A stretch of 64,000 nucleotides of DNA from Callorhinus ursinus (taxonomy: Eukaryota; Chordata; Mammalia; Carnivora; Otariidae), in NCBI RefSeq assembly GCF_003265705.1, contig NW_020312894.1, positions 2,354,857 through 2,418,856 of the forward strand, written 5' to 3'. Made by a program: the position numbers and the translations under genes. Shown one piece after another: positions 21,895 to 34,740 of the stretch. The stretch's first letter is position 1. The number at the start of each line of letters is the position of its first letter. The notes under the pieces were generated by a model. That model was not told the origin of the DNA. It saw only the letters and a program-made list of their open reading frames with translations, and searched no databases.

Positions 21895-22394
21895 TGATCA
21901 CAGTTTGCTTCTCAAATTAAGGTACTATTCTCAGAAATGGCACAATGACGTGAAGTGGTAGACCCTAGCCCCAAGTTACCCTTCATCTACACTATGTGAG
22001 TACTAATTAAAATTCTGTAATTAGCGTTACCCTGGCGCAGCTCACCTGCTCACACATACCACACCTCTGAAGGGATAAGCGCTTTTTATTCCAAGAGATA
22101 TGAGTTCATTTTCATCCATGTCATGGCTTGTATTCTTGGAAAGACTAAGTCCCACATGGATACTTATTCTAATTTAGTTTTATTCCAGTCCAAGGTTATG
22201 AGTCCCATCTTTCCAGTGAAGACTGTTTGAGTAGCTCCGTCCACATTAGTTTTCCGGTGTTAGATGTGCATCAGATGGGTGAGGTGTCTTTTCAAATGTT
22301 TGAGAAAGGTACATAATCAGTTGAAAAACAGGTATTCCTGGTATCAATCCTATTTTCTCCAAATGGAGAATCTCTTGTCCATATTTCATCTAGG
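21895..22394. other. Unassigned stretch
   Basis: AT-moderate DNA with no recognised element. Confidence 0.35.
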
Positions 22395-23260
22395 AAAACA
22401 TTATAGAAGGGCTACTGTGTGCCAAGTTCAGTCTCAGAGGTGGAGAGGAAGGGCGAACCAGGTGAGGCCTGTCCCTGGGTCGCTCGGAGCCTGGAGAGAA
22501 GGCAGAAAATAATATAGTCAAGGGCCCGCCGACCACATTCCTCCGGGGACTTCCGGGAGGGCTTCCTGGCAGAAGTGCCAGCTGAGCTGAGTCTCGATGG
22601 ATGAATCAACATTTTTAGGACCTGAGGTGGGAGCAGGGGGTTCCAGGCAGAGAGAACCATGGACAAGCGTGTCTGTGAGCATGTGTTTTGAAGGACCGAG
22701 GGAGGTGCCCTGGGGAAGAATCGGATTACTGAGCCTGCAGAGCAGGGGCTCCTGTGTGTTCTGGTGGCAAGAGACGAAACCAAGAAGCAAGCTGGAGTCA
22801 GGTGCAGAGGGTCCATGTGTCTTCTGGGGAAGACAGGTCCTTATCCTGTGGCGGGAGAGGAAGTGCCAGCTTGCAGACCGGGAACGGAAACAATCCTTCT
22901 TTCAGACACACTGAGTAAAGCCCAGAAAACGGATTGGAGCCCGGAGAGCCTGGAGTCAGGGAGACTGACTGAGGCCGTGCCATGAACACCGTGGGGCACA
23001 GAGGCTACGAGACAGTGAGGTTCGGGTCCATTCAGGAAGTAAAATTAGCCAGGAGAGTTTGTTGATCGGACGTGGGAGCTAAGGAGCAAGAAGGCTGAGA
23101 GACAGCTCCAGGCTTTCTCCTTCTCTGCTGCCCAAGGGCCCCGGCATTCACTTGGAGCAGTAACTCTGAGAGGAGCCAGCGAAGGGGATGGAACAGAAGT
23201 GAGAGCGAGCAGGGGCCAGGACGGGGGGGGGCAGGGCCCACGGCGGCCACGGCCACCTGC
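22395..23260 (-). mobile_element. LINE-2 relic (antisense)
   Basis: The plus strand reads as the complement of L2: 'GAGGGCTTCCTGGCAGAAGTG', 'GAGCTGAGTCTCGATGGATG', 'GGTTCCAGGCAGAGAGAACC', 'GGGAGACTGACTGAGG' and a 'TAAAATTAGCCAGGA' block follow in L2 order. Old and indel-rich with no coding capacity. L2 was active early in mammalian evolution, so this insertion predates carnivores. Confidence 0.7.
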
Positions 23261-23280
23261 CCAGACACCCATTACGAGAC

Positions 23281-23814
23281 CGTAGCTGGGACTGGTCAGA
23301 GGGGAGAGTGCTCAGCCTCTTCCTCTGGCAGCTGATACCTCACTGAAGTAAAACATACACAAGAGCTTTTGTTGAGCAAAGAAATACATTGTACTTAAGG
23401 AAAAAGATCCGGAACGTGTCTAAGTGTGAAAACACCGCTCAGGGGAAGTCAGGTGGGATTAGACAATGGAATGGAACATTCTGGGTGACGGCAACCTACC
23501 AGACGTATGTATAGATGTATTCTTAAATGACTTTAAGTATGTTTATCAGTTATCTATGTTATAGGTGTATATATTACAGGTTGTAGGATAGTGTATGTTA
23601 TTATATGTTAACCATAGATAGTCATTGTATGAATTAAGCCTTGTGCTGGACTGGGTTACTGAAGCATTCTCTACTTAAAAATAAGAGGAAATTGAGAAAA
23701 CATTTGTGTGATGTGTGGCTTGTTAGGAGGAGTTTCTCCTGCTGCGCAGGTCTCCCTGATGATGTCACACTTTATGTCACCTATGGAATGCGGAATATTC
23801 ACATTCTTTCTTTT
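23281..23814. other. Unassigned stretch
   Basis: AT-rich in 23500-23640, with TATGTT/TATATTA steps. No element or gene recognised. Confidence 0.35.
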
Positions 23815-24778
23815 CCTTTATATGCAACATTGTACTAGTTTCAGGTGTACAACATGATTCGTATTTGTGTACGTTCGGAAGTGACCACCACAGTGAGTCT
23901 GGTTAGCATCCGTCACCACACATAATCACAGCTTTTTTTCTTGTGATAAGAACTTTTAAGATTTGCTCTCTTAGCCACTTTCAACTGTGCAACACAGTGT
24001 TATTCCTATAGCCATCATGCCATGGGCTGTTTAGTTTGTAACTGGAGGTTTGTACCTTTGAACCCCCTTCACCCATTTTGCTCCCTCCCACCTTCTGCCT
24101 CTGGCAATAACCAATGTGTTCTCTGTACCTATGAGATTGGTTGTGTGTGTTTAGATTCCACAGATGGTGTTTGTCTTTCTCAGTCTGACTTATTTCACTG
24201 TGCATTACACCCTCTAGATCCACCCATGTTGCTGCAAATAGCAAGATTTTGTTCTTTTTGTGGTTGAATAATATTCCGTTGTGTATATGTATACACATCC
24301 CATCTTCTTTACCCATTTGTCTACGGATGGATCTTTAACATGTTTCCGTATCTTGACTATTGTAGATAACGTTGCAGTAAATATAGGGGTGCATATATCT
24401 TTTTGAGTTAATGCTTTAACTACCTGGTAAATACCCAGAAGTGAAATTTCTGGATCAGTGGTAATTCTACATTTAACTGTTTGAGGAACCTCCGTATTGT
24501 TGTCCGCAGTGGCTGCACCAGTTTGCATTCCCACCAGCAGTGCATGAGGGCTCCTTTCCCTCCACATCCTCGCCAACACCTGTTGTGTCCTGTGTTGTTG
24601 ATTTTAGCCAATCTGACAGGTGTTAGGTAACATCTTATTGTGGTTTTGATTTGCATTTGCCTGATGACGACTGATGTTGAGCATCTTCTCATGTGTTTGT
24701 TGGCCATCTGGATGTTTTCTTTGGAGGAATGTCTATTCAGACCCTTTGCCCATTTTTTAATTGAATTGTTTGTGGGGG
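23815..24778 (-). mobile_element. L1 (L1MA-type) 3' end, antisense
   Basis: The plus strand reads as the complement of L1: 3' UTR landmarks ('TAGTTTCAGGTGTACAACAT', 'CCCCTTCACCCATTTTG') first, then ORF2 C-terminal landmarks ('TTGTTCTTTTTGTGGTTGAA', 'CATCTTCTTTACCCATTTG', 'TCCTCGCCAACACCTGTTG'). On the minus strand short ORF2-like frames survive, including [13 protein letters not shown], but stops separate them. Truncated at the 5' end near 24778. Confidence 0.88.
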
Positions 24779-27164
24779 GGGGTCGTTTTTTGTTTTTCTT
24801 TTTTAATTTTTTAAACTAATAGTTTGTCCTCTAGAAAACCATGTAACCATACCATAAAAAGTAGAACAAACTACTAGTCTGTATTTCATCAAAACAATCC
24901 CAGTGGCTAACCTGCTGGCATAATCCTCACTGTTTTCTACATCATGAGGATTAACTGGCAGCTGTAGTTTGTTCTTGCTTTGCATTGTTTTATGCCCAGA
25001 CTTGCTTTCGTGTGACCGCAGTGTGTGCAGTGTGCTTTGTTCACTTAACGGGAACGCTTCTACCACCTCCCAGCCTCCACGAGCACCCTCCCATGGCTGG
25101 ACCATCGTGTTAGCTGTCAGCTGCTGGATATTTCTGTTGCTTCCGATTTTCACGATTACAAATGAAACCCAATTCATTACTTATGATAAAGACAACATTT
25201 TGTGCCAGGGACCCAGCCCCTGCGTGGTGCATACTCTCTCTCCATGGTGAGGCTAGTGTCCCCCCCGCCCCCAACAACGTGGCCGCTGCTGCAGAGGACG
25301 CAGTAGATGCACAGTCCTCCCTGGGCAGGAAAGCTCAGAGAACAAGCTGCATTTTTTTCACAGTGTGACCCTCACCACGCACCACCTGGAACCGATGCAA
25401 TGAGCAGCGGTGAGTCGGCTTGGAGAATAACGCTCCATACCGAATGGGCTGGCCAGCGGCTAGGATGTCCCTGCAGCACTTCCCAAAGGCACAGGATGGG
25501 ACTGGGGTGGGGTACAGGTGCGGGGACCCCCCAGGCAAAGATGTCAGCAGGACCAACGGATCCCCCAAACCAACACGTGCACACCGCCTGGTCAGCTGCC
25601 TGCAGTAACCCACCTGGAGCCATGCCGCAGGGAGGGGCTGCCGGACCCCAGGGCGATTGAGCTGGATCAGAGGGAGGGAGGTGGACGGCCAGTGAGAGGG
25701 AGCCCCCCAGGCAAAAGGAGCAGCAGGGCAGCAGGCGCCGACTTAGACGGTCTGTGTGTGGGCACAGGGTGCTGGTGAGGCTCTACTCCTGGTTACGAGG
25801 ACGCTCTGCGCGCCCCTCTGAGGAGAGTCGCCGGACAGAGCCAGCAGAAGCCTGTATCTGTGGAGGCAGGAGCAGGTGGGGGCCTGTTAGACCACCGTGG
25901 GGATGTGGGCTGCATCAGCGATTGGCAGGGGGTGGGCAGGTGAGAGAAGGTTAACACTTCTGAAGGTGACCGTAGAGCAGAGGGATGTCCCACATGATAC
26001 CCTTGAAAAGAACCTACAGATGTCTTCCATTACACTGTGTAAAATTGTATTTGTATTCTTTTTTAAAATATGTGCGGTGCATGCAAAGACATACACCTCA
26101 GAAGGTGTTTGTCACCAAACCTCTGGGTTTAGGAAGGCTCCCTCTCGGCCCGGTGAGTCTGGTCGTCCCGCCCTGTGCTGTCTGGCGGCGGCTGGGCTGG
26201 ATGGGAGCTGGTGCTTCCGGGCGTCTGGGAAGGTCACCACTGCCCGCCCTGCAGGGCAGGACACACAGCACATTCGGACCTCTTCCCAAAATCCTTACTC
26301 ACGAAACTGAAAATATGGTTAAGGGCACAGGATCTGAACCAGAGGAAATAAATCACATTATACTGCATCTCCTTCCCCAGCGGAGGGCCTGACTTGCTTG
26401 CCTGTTTGTGGTGTAGCTCGCACCCGCGCACACAGCGTGTGGACTGACACGGAATAATGCTGCCCTATGATCACTTTCATCAAACACAGACTGATGCCCA
26501 CATTCGGAGGGCTTGTCACACCCTCTGCCCAGGCAGCTTGTGTAAATCTCTCCCTTATGCCCTGCACGTGGCTCCTGGGCGCTCATCTCTCCATAGCTTC
26601 ACGGACGGAGAGCCGCTCCGCGGAGGGCATGGAGCCCGAGGCTGACCCGGGCGACATGACCATCATCCATAGCACATGTCTCCCACCACCTGGGTCAGAG
26701 CGCCGGACCTCCCACCACGAGCCCTGGGCTGCAGCAGACAGGTGCACCAGGAGTCGGCGAGTAGGGGCTCCTGCCGCCCATCTCCAGCTCCTGCTGGATT
26801 AACATTCCTGACAACAACCTCACGGTTGCTGCTCATGGTTGTGTTAATGCCGACATCTCGAGCACACACAGACTAGAAGGGTCATCAGCTGGCTAATTTT
26901 AAAATAGCATTTTGATCACTCATCTTTCCAGAGTGTCAAACCCTGCAGGGCTGGAGGAACTGACACATACTTATTACCACGTTTGGGTTCCCGAAGCTGG
27001 ACTGAGTCATCGGAAGCCCCATCTGGATCCAGCACTGGATGGCCATCAGTCAGACAGCATGATCGTTTAGAACGAGCTCGACCCAACAACCTCATCGCTG
27101 CTTTGGAAACATTGAAGTGTCTTCGTGTAAGGCAGTATTTAGGAGTCAGGTCATGATTATTACA
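24779..27164. other. Unassigned stretch
   Basis: About 2.4 kb, increasingly GC-rich from 25250 to 26350. Several overlapping open frames of 60-137 codons on both strands share no recognisable domain; they look like GC-driven chance frames. No splice-bounded exon or RNA gene can be supported. Confidence 0.35.
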
Positions 27165-27345
27165 AGAATAATAATTTACTGGACACCTACTGTGGATGTG
27201 GTTTTAGCACGAATTATTGAGTCCAAGGTCGAACCACTCCAGCAGGTGGGAACTCTCAAGATCTACATTTTTTTATAGATGACAAAAGTGAGGGGTAGGG
27301 AGCCAGGGCTGCCCGGGTGTCACGCTCAGGAGGAAAGGAAATGAG
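27165..27345 (-). mobile_element. MIR SINE (antisense)
   Basis: Order matches a reverse-complemented MIR: 'TTTACTGGACACCTACTGTG', then 'TTTTTTATAGATGACAAAAG' and 'GAGGGGTAGGGAGCCAGGG'. Short, old and non-coding. Confidence 0.65.
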
Positions 27346-27634
27346 TTTGAAGCTTGTGCGTTTAGTGGATCCAAAAGTGGTGGCCCTTACTATTATTCCC
27401 TATTATCTCTACTAGCCCTTTTTAAATTCAAAAACAAATCACTAGGGCAGCTCTCCACATTGCACAAAGGTTTTTACTTTATGGAAAGAAGGGGCTAAAA
27501 GAGTGAAAATTAGCCTATGCTGAGCCCTGGCAATGAGCCTGCCGCAAATCCACTGTCCCACTCTACTCTGCGCTACCCGGCGGGAGGCACAAATACCAGC
27601 CCCCTTCTAACAACTCGGGCAGTGGGGCGTGGGG

Positions 27635-27745
27635 GTGTTAGATGGCTCTCAGATCACACAGCCAGTGGGGGGTGCAACTGGTATTTGGACCCAGGACTTC
27701 TGATCTTCAAGAAACATTGCTTTTTGGATTTGATTGGATGCCACA
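27635..27745 (-). mobile_element. MIR SINE fragment (antisense)
   Basis: 'CAGATCACACAGCCAGTGGG' followed by 'GGTATTTGGACCCAGGACTT' corresponds to the reverse complement of the central/5' part of MIR. Confidence 0.65.
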
Positions 27746-30700
27746 TGCTGAGCGCAGAGTAGAATGTGCATATCACGTGGAGATTACTGAAGCCTAGAAA
27801 TGTACCAAAGAGTCCATATATGATCAGAAAGCCTCTGCTTAAAATGTTGGTACAAACCAATGTGTGTTCTGATGAGTTTTGAGTCCCTTCTCCCAACACT
27901 CTGCCTCAGTTTGGAGGACCAGGGTCGGAATCAAAGCATGAGGATCACCGAGCAATCATGACTAATTGCTATTGAGCAATTTCTGCCAGACTTCTGCCCT
28001 AGGGCATTTAATGGGTGCAGCTATCCTAAGATTCCTGCCCTGTGGCACGTGAGGGAAACGGGATGGAGCGGGGAACCCCAGTGGTTCCTCCCCGCCAGCC
28101 TTCCTCCTGCCCCATGGGCTGCCTGTGGGTTTCCCTGTGCCTGCCCCATTAGGAGAGCCCAGCTGATGGCCTGCTCCCCAAGCTGGGGTCCCCTCACCGA
28201 CCCGTCCCGGGCACCAGGCCTTGCCTTGTTCTCCCTGGATTAGCCGCCAACAAGAGTCCCAATTCCAGAGACTGGGTCTCCACCCTGAACCCTTGGGTCT
28301 GAGCCCTTCTCTTACCATGAGGTTTCGACCAGGTTAGTGTCCCTCCTCACCTGTCAGTTTCTGGGACCTGACAACCTGAAGCAAACATCATCCCCAGGTG
28401 GGCTCCCAGGGGCTTCACCTTTCCAATTCCCCACCTCCCTGTGCTCCTCGTTCTGAGTCTTGAACCCTCCGCTCACCTGCACCCACATCACCAATCCTTC
28501 CAGCCCCCCAGGGCCTCCTGATCCTCAGGGCTGTTCACGTGAGCCCCAAGAGGAATGTCACCTCTCATGTCCTTTTTGTTGTGATCATTAACAGCAACTC
28601 CTCAGGTCGCTTTATTCCCATGTAAATGAGAACACATTCCCGTCCTGCTGGGCAGAAAGCTTATTTCTCCTTCATACATTTACACCTGTGATGAGTGGTC
28701 CTCCTCAATCAGTAGGAATCTATTTATTCCTCCATGTAAAACTTTCTTGTCTGCTGTCTAATTTCTATTCATAGTGAGGGGAAAAAAAGATACAAGCACG
28801 TTGCATTTCATCCAAACCTTTAAAAAATCGGTATCATTTTATTTCTTCTGAATTGTACTCTCTCCGTAAGTTACGTGATTACTTCCACTTATTTTTCCTA
28901 ACAGATGAGAAAGTGCAAGTCTCTGTAATCACAGGTTGGATCCCAACTGCCACAGCTCAGATCGCGGGTCACGGGAGTCTCACCACTGCTGAGGAAGGAG
29001 AGGAGTGTCCGTCAGGACAGTCCAGCTGGTGTGAGTAACAAGAGCCCGGGGCCGCCAGTGGTGGAAACAGCCGGGCTCACTCTGCACTCGTACTGCACAT
29101 CTGAGGAGGTTCGCACTGTCCCCACTAGAAGGCCTGAGCCGAGTTGCTGTGGCCAGAGGACGAGGGGGCGCTGGGGGGGAAGACGCTGACGCGCGTAGCA
29201 CTCACCCCCGGGACACGCGTGGCTTTGGCTCCTGGGCCGATGGCCAGAGAAAGTCAGCCTGTGGGAAGGTGGATTCCTCTCATAGGTGAGGCTCAGAATG
29301 TGTGTAGACAGTAAGAGCCCCACACGACGCTCTTGGAAACACGGCGGCGCGGACAGCTGACTTGCTCGGGAGCAGCCAATACCACGGCCAGGACCCGAGC
29401 ACACACCTCGCTCCGGGGCGGCCACCATTTCACCCACTGCTCCATGCAGCCCGGGGATTCAGGCAGCCTGCCATGCAGCTCGCCCGGCCACGCCCCCATG
29501 CAGTCCTCGGGCTGTTTCCTGGGGACCCTCCAGCTGAGGGTCCCATGGGGGACCCTCTGTTTCCATTTGATCTCCACACAATTCAGCAGATGGACGTTGT
29601 AGTACAACGCCATAGATTGGCACCTGTGTCATTCTTACTTACTGGAGACACCAGGTGCCCACTTCGAGCCCTATAGGAACCGGCCAGGGTGCCACAGAAG
29701 CACGACCAGGGCTGGAGGGGAGGGCGGCTGGGCGGCCTCAGGAGTAGGTTATTTGGCTCAGGGAGGATGAAATCAAGAAAGGGCCAGGCCTCCCAGCCCC
29801 GAGGCCTGGTCTCCGTCAGTTTTCTGGGCGTCATTGCTGGAGGCAGAATGGGCTGATGCCCCCGCGACCACTATCGTGAGGCTCCTGGTCGGCTGTGCCT
29901 TTACCCACGTGCACACACATGTGTGACTGTCTGTCTCCCGCCATCTGGCCTGCCCTGTTGTCTACAACAAGGCCACCATCCACCCTCATGACCTGGCTAC
30001 ATGAGTGTTGGAGGAAAGGGCGTTGATCCCACGCGCACTGTTGGACCCAGTTACCACCGGCTGACTTGAATCCCACTCTGTTTGAGGTCCTAGTTTGTAG
30101 TTGGTCCTGGGTTACAGTCACCAGGTCCAAGAAATAAAACCAGGCATTTAATTCGGAGATGAGATGCAACAGGGTGACCCCTTGTGGGGAGCCCTACCAT
30201 GGCGAATCCTGTCCCACCTGCAGACCCAAGGGCTGATGCGCCCACCTGCGTCTGCAAGAGCATGCAGCCCCCGCCTCATTGTGGCGAATCCAGCTCCTTC
30301 CCCTGGGAGGCTGTGTCCCGTATGCAGGACAAGGGGGGGCGTGGCAGTTAGCCGTCGGGACCCCACAACTCGGGAACGCTGGTCCCGTCCGTGAGAAAGC
30401 TCTCTGAGCGCACCACAGACAGCACTGCTGGGAGCTGTCACTGTGAAGAACAGAGGACGAGTGTCTGTCAGAGCAAACAGCGCGTCCGACAACCCTTCCT
30501 TGCGGCCATGCCGACCGGAGGATTTGTGCAAGCGCACTGAGTCCTTTGAAGGGAGGGAAGAAGAGCCAGTCAGGTTTCTTGGGCTGCTGGGACCGGTCGT
30601 CTGCACGGCAGACATCACTGTGTGTGTGACAAATGGCAGCGAAGGCCTGGGAGCCCTGGCGCTCGTCCCTCACACGCGGCTCCTCTCCAAGAACCTAGTG

Positions 30701-32369
30701 CCCTGCAGAGCTTGAGTCCCGTCCCTCGTGCCTGTGGCTGAGGAGTGCCAATCCCTTCGCCAGCACCCCCACTGTTTGTACCCCCATTGCTTGGGGGGCA
30801 TAAATACCGTGTGAGGACCCCCAGCACTCACCGATTTGCCAGTCCAGCCAGATAACCTTGAGGACAAGTGAATAAAGGCGGGACGAGGCTGGCAAAGCAT
30901 CACAGGAGCCACCGCACATGAGTGTGGCCGACCAACAGCTATATTCTGCGGGGAGAGGTGACAGACTGTGAAAGGGAGGCAGGTCAATCAGGGAAGACTT
31001 CTTGGAGGAGGTGTGCGGGACAGTTTGATGGAAGAATGTGCTTTCAGTTGTTGGAGGCAGGAAAATGCAAAGCAAGCATTGAAGAGGCATGAACCAAACT
31101 GAGGTCTGAGTTCAGGGAATGAGCGTGACTGAGCCTGGAAACAGGGTCCAGCCTGTGAAGGAGGGGCAGACCAGGCTGGGGGTGCAGAGGGCCTGCTGCC
31201 CCCTAGCCACCCTCCCCTCTGAGCTCCCCTGCTGACGACTGCGTTGTCTCATGCAGGTGCAGACGCAGTGTTGCAGTGTGGATGACAGCCTCGCTGAGAG
31301 CCCAGATCACCGGCCCGCGCCGCAGGGGATGGTCCACTGACAACCTCCCTGTTCACAGACCCCGGTGGCAGTCGTAGCCTCTGCCAGCCTGGCTCCACAG
31401 ACCAAGATGACGCTGGGTGCCGCGCGGCCCTCGGAGCCGCTCCCTGCGAACAGCCACGTGGGACTCCAGGCCATGGGTCCGGGGTACTGGCGTGCTGTGT
31501 GCCCAACTCAGCCTCTCAATAACGTACACGTGGCTGGATGGCCCTCGTGCTTCTTACTATGATTGCAAGATGCCCTTCAGCAGGAGCCATCAAGAAACCT
31601 TGCAAAAATACTGGCTTCTTATTTGCAGGATCTGAACATTACACACACGCCCACAGCTACACAACTGGGTCCCAGGTAGAGACAGAGGGGGCTTGGGGTT
31701 CTGCTTTTATTGGGCTGGAGGGTGTGGACTGGGTGACTCGTTCTTGGTGAATTTAAAACATAAGAGTGGGAATTTCAAGTGCAAGAAGGGGAGCACAGGA
31801 AGCCCAAATGGTCAGTTATCTGAGCCAAGCAGAGTTCTCTAAAACGAAGGGAGCCTCAGGGGGCGGCCTGGCTCTTTACCTGGCCGTGTGGCTGGCAAGG
31901 CATCTGTTTGAGATCTCCCTTGTGGAAGCAGGTGCGTCTTTGCAGTGGATGCCTGGCAAACAAAGCCTGCGTCAGGCAATTGCATTACAAAGACTAAAAA
32001 CCATCAGGGTTTACAGGGCGTGGTGCCCCCACCAATGTGTCGCTACCGGTAACCCCCTGCTCTGAGCCAGGCACCAGGGTCATGCACACGGCATTTCTGA
32101 CCACTCAGAGAACCCCAAACAGTGGGTGTTTGTTGTGGACTGAAGGCGTGTACCCTGTCCCCCACCGCACCACATTCGTGGGTGGAAATGTTGCCCCAGG
32201 TGCTGGTGTCAGGAGGCCGCGAGGAATCCCGTGAGGGGACGCCTACCCAGAGCTGCCCTCACCCCTGCTGCCACTTGAGGACCACCCCCACGGGCTCCCT
32301 GGTGTCGGGCCTGTGGCCAGGAGTCAAAGCCCCCCAGGCCTGGTGCTCTTGCTTACAGCAGCCTGAACA
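27746..32369. other. Long unassigned stretch
   Basis: About 4.6 kb with no recognised transposon, exon or RNA gene. Parts (29150-29420, 30230-30400, 31270-31460) are GC-rich with scattered CpG. The stretch 31540-32060 has a repeat-like look but I cannot assign it. Two CTCF-like motifs lie at 29121-29174 and one near 31190. Open frames on both strands, up to 159 codons, have no recognisable domain. Confidence 0.35.
29121..29174 (+). promoter_or_regulatory. Pair of CTCF-like motifs (candidate)
   Basis: CCACTAGAAGGCCTGA (from 29122) and GACGAGGGGGCGCTGG (29159-29174) each resemble the CTCF core in the same orientation about 35 bp apart. The second retains the AGGGGGCGCTGG part fully. Motif resemblance only; occupancy is unknown. 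Confidence 0.35.
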
Positions 32370-32445
32370 GAGTTTGGGAAACCAGGCTCAGAGAGGTGAT
32401 GTTTCCTGCCCAGCCTCCCAGGGTTGGGTCCCTGAGCGGGGACTG
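32370..32445 (-). mobile_element. Possible MIR fragment (antisense)
   Basis: GGAAACCAGGCTCAGAGAGG followed by a 'CCTGCCCAGCCTCCCAGGG' block resembles the complement of the MIR core. Too short to be certain. Confidence 0.4.
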
Positions 32446-32854
32446 GAGAGTGCGCCTGTCCCGTGCACCCTCTGGGGCGGGGCCATCCCCATCCCTCCCT
32501 GCTCTGTTGAAGCCCGTGTGCCACGGCTCCGGAGCCTCTGGCCCCGGCCGGCCAACTCCCACCCTGGGGTCTGCGGGCAGCTCTGTGGGAGCCCACCTCC
32601 TCCACTCCAAGTTTTAATGACCTGCTTCTCCCTTGGCTCTCCTGGGGCGGCTGCTCCAGCCGTTACAGCCCCTGTGACCCTTCAGGGTCCTCTGCGGGCC
32701 CGCTGCCCAGCAAGCAGCTCCACGTTATCCCGCGTTAGTAGCTGGAGCCCTTGCTGCCTCCCGGCCAGGGCCAACTGAAAGCAGCCTTTATAAAAACCAC
32801 AGCTGCTGAGAGGGTAGAGCCCGGTGGGTGGGAGCTCGGGCCTGTCCACGGGCT

Positions 32855-33030
32855 CTGCCGAGGACCTCGGAAAAGTGACACAACTTTCTGTCCCTCGACG
32901 TCTAATCCATAAAGCGGGGCCCACTTCCTAGCGTTGTTCTGAGCGTAGAGGCAGCTAAAGGGTGCTGAGCGCCCAGAGCATCCCCTGGAGCGTAAAGCGC
33001 ATTAAACAAAACTCAGCTATTAGCCTTGTT
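32855..33030 (+). mobile_element. MIR SINE (sense)
   Basis: Reads in MIR order: 'AAAAGTGACACAACTTTCTG', 'CTAATCCATAAAGCGGGGCC', 'TAGCGTTGTTCTGAGCGTAG', then 'AAAGCGCATTAAA...CTCAGCTATTA'. Typical divergence for this ancient family. Confidence 0.72.
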
Positions 33031-34249
33031 ACTGTTAAAAAAACTTAAAGGACAAAAAAAAATCCCCAAATCTTACTTCCTAATCATAACCGTTATTAAT
33101 ATTATATTCACACCAATGCAGAGTTTTCCACCTACATGCAGGTAGAATGGAAATAATGTGTGTGGGTGAATGAGATTTACTGTAATAGAATCATAATCCA
33201 CCTTCGTGTTTAATAAGCACATTGGGTTTGATTTTACTAGAAATAAACGAAAGGACAGCAGTCAAACTGAGGAAATTGCTGGGTTTTAGATAAATACCTT
33301 TTTTCTCTTAATATTCATCCCATACAAGATCCCTCTGAGATTTAAGGAATAAAAACATAATGAAAAAGACTGAGGCTTCAGGCCTTTGTTGAGATAAAGT
33401 TTTCATTTTGCTCAGTAATGGTCGACTCGTTTTCTGGAGACACGGGTCTAAAAGGCAGGGAAGGTTCCCCACTCACTCCTCGCCTCCTTTCAGCTTGTCA
33501 GAGCCCAGGGGTCTTACCCCGACTGTTACTGCCGAGCTTTGTAAAGCACTCTCCTCGAGGACGCTAGTTCTGGGCACTAGTCGGCGGAGCTCTGTATAAA
33601 CGGGTCTGTGCTCACACAAACCCTCGTACCACAGATTTTCCATTCCTGAGGGCTTTATTTTTATTCATCTCCTGGTTTTCAAAATTCAATTGTCAAGTAG
33701 ATATTTCAAGAGGATATATAGTTACAATATTCTCTGAGCTCTTTCCTGCCGGGGTCCGGCTGCTGGTGATTCAGTGCTGTACACCTATACATCCTTTGCT
33801 GATGTACACTCACAAGTGCTTCCTCCACTTATCACTATTTCCTTAAACTGACAACTAAAATGTTCCATAACAAGTTAAAAGTGGGTAAACTTGCAAAGTA
33901 CGATATAACCACCAGTCTACTCTGTTAGGACAAAAACCTTGCTTGGGGATTGCCATAGTGACTGATGGGACCAAATGCCCAGCACCACCCAAGGCGGCTC
34001 AAATGGGAAGTGCTCATCCCAAGGCATCTCTTCCCGTGATCTGCTCTGGAGGAAGATATGTCCTGCAAGGGTCCATCTCAGTGATGGACAGAGGGAACCA
34101 TGGCCCCAGAGGGAGGCTCTTCATTCCTCCCCACACACGCAGGCTCCTCTATGGGGCAACTTCCCAGAGTCTTGAAATCTCCCTTTACTTGTAGTGTAGC
34201 TTGTGATGCTGTTCTAACAGAAATAAATTCTCCCAGCTGTCATTTTTTT
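33031..34249. other. Unassigned stretch
   Basis: AT-rich to 33400, then mixed. No transposon or gene recognised; possibly conserved non-coding DNA in 33050-33400, without direct evidence. Confidence 0.35.
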
Positions 34250-34740
34250 CTGAAAACGTCTTTACCTTTTAAAAAGATCAACTGTGAGGCATAATTTGCA
34301 TGTAATAAAATGCACTTGTATTAAGTGAATGGCTGAATGAGTTTTGATGAAAGTATCCGTCCACATAACCACCACCACAATCCAGATATGCAGCATTTCC
34401 AGCCCCATAGATAGTCTCTCATGCCCCCTTGACTTTGGTTTCCTGGCCACCATTCACCCCGCCCCAGGCTTTCCGTCACCACGTTAGTTTTATCTGTTCT
34501 AGAATTTCTCATAACTGGGATCACACAGCATGCTCTCTTCTGTGTCTGGCTCTTGGCACGCAGCACACAGCTCTTGAGGCCAATCATGGTTGAACTGGTC
34601 GTTTCTCTATGGTATTGGCACCTGGTACTCCCTCGTGCAAACGTGACAACATGTGTTTATCGCTCACCTCTTCGGGTAGATCTGTGTTGCCTCCAGTTCC
34701 ACACCTTCACTTTTGAACAACAGTTAAGTGGGTGTAAACA
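34250..34740 (-). mobile_element. Old L1 3' UTR (L1MB/MC-like), antisense
   Basis: The plus strand shows complement landmarks of an L1M 3' end: 'ATAATTTGCATGTAATAAAA', 'GAATGAGTTTTGATGAAAG', 'CATAACCACCACCACAATCC', 'TTTATCTGTTCTAGAATTTC' and 'TCTTCTGTGTCTGGCTC'. Degenerate and non-coding. Confidence 0.8.

Noticed and set aside
28905..28951. Exon-like segment with AG before and GT after (AACAG|ATGAG...CACAG|GT)
   Set aside because: Dinucleotide splice signals this short are frequent by chance and the coding content is not recognisable.
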